33,022 bases of DNA from an uncultured bacterium (GTDB lineage: Bacteria > Cyanobacteriota > Vampirovibrionia > Gastranaerophilales > Gastranaerophilaceae), in the NCBI GenBank assembly GCA_902767275.1, contig CACXGY010000037.1, positions 1 through 33,022 on the forward strand, written 5' to 3'. The translations under genes and the position numbers were made by a program. The notes under the pieces were generated by a model, which did no database searches, was not told the DNA's origin, and saw nothing but the letters and a program-made list of their open reading frames with translations. This document shows positions 32,981-33,022 of this stretch, piece after piece; position 1 is the first letter of the stretch, and each line of letters starts with the position of its first letter.

Positions 32981-33022
32981 TTATGCGATAAAGTTATTTC
33001 CAAATCTGTTTGAACCGTAGAA
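32981..33022 (-). CDS. possible C-terminal fragment of a gene
   Basis: Reading leftwards from the right edge, one frame ends at TAA (32981-32983) after FYGSNRFGNNFIA. It lies about 80 bases before the minus-strand terminator, the expected place for a gene end. Only 13 codons are visible and other frames are also open near the edge, so this is tentative. Confidence 0.25.
   Translation of the reverse strand, partial: FYGSNRFGNNFIA

Overview
The window looks like chromosomal DNA from a low-GC, gut-type, non-photosynthetic relative of the Cyanobacteria (Vampirovibrionia/Melainabacteria, probably order Gastranaerophilales). This is inferred from content, not from a database search. The clues are: atpB-atpE stand alone as a two-gene unit, as in cyanobacteria and plastids; an AMIN-domain envelope protein and a PilZ protein are present; the SSB is short and tailless; and several lineage-type hypothetical proteins share a short N-terminal 'F-[KRG]-[AGR]' signature. 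No tRNA, rRNA, CRISPR array, prophage or complete insertion sequence was seen.

Layout. 1-430: modular palindromic repeats (units A-B-A), the second A copy interrupted by an IS3-type left end with a 13-codon transposase stub. 433-3160 (-): three unrecognised genes, two of them tightly coupled, one coding a C/H knuckle and one a multi-pass membrane protein; they diverge from a large EF-hand + LysM protein (3342-5807, +) across a cluster of TGTAAC repeats. 5809-6936 (-): two lineage-type hypotheticals. 7080-9629 (+): ssb, a DUF1537 four-carbon acid-sugar kinase and a PdxA-family dehydrogenase, overlapping start to stop, which suggests D-threonate/D-erythronate catabolism. 9818-12351 (+): efp, accB, accC (EF-P and the start of fatty-acid synthesis). 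12355-14046 (-): a PlsC-like acyltransferase and two small proteins downstream of atpBE (14132-15962, -).

16053-20682 (-) is a five-gene envelope cluster: two exported proteins (one with a VirB10-like outline and a glycine zipper), a membrane-anchored vWA protein with intact MIDAS, an FHA-domain polytopic membrane protein and a TonB/TolA-like protein. It is the best candidate here for an undescribed multi-component system. 20940-21431 (-) is a flavodoxin. 21572-24942 (+) carries a DUF4234-like membrane protein, a small exported protein, a PilZ c-di-GMP receptor, a large TPR protein and an ACT protein. 24960-27490 contains a putative zinc metallopeptidase, an MgtE-N-like soluble protein and PncC/CinA-C. 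27659-28669 (-) is an AMIN-domain single-pass protein. 28670-29098 has a strong hairpin and a second A-B repeat locus beside mscL, whose product ends in a zinc ribbon. The right part holds a second exported HExxH protein, a GT9 heptosyltransferase-like enzyme, a small Cys-rich protein, another signature-bearing protein and a minus-strand terminator for a gene entering from the right edge.

Several longest-frame starts were revised on ribosome-binding-site evidence (3342, 20003 TTG, 23047, 29924, 31852 GTG). GTG and TTG starts are also used at 3160 and 10993. All family names come from reading motifs by eye.
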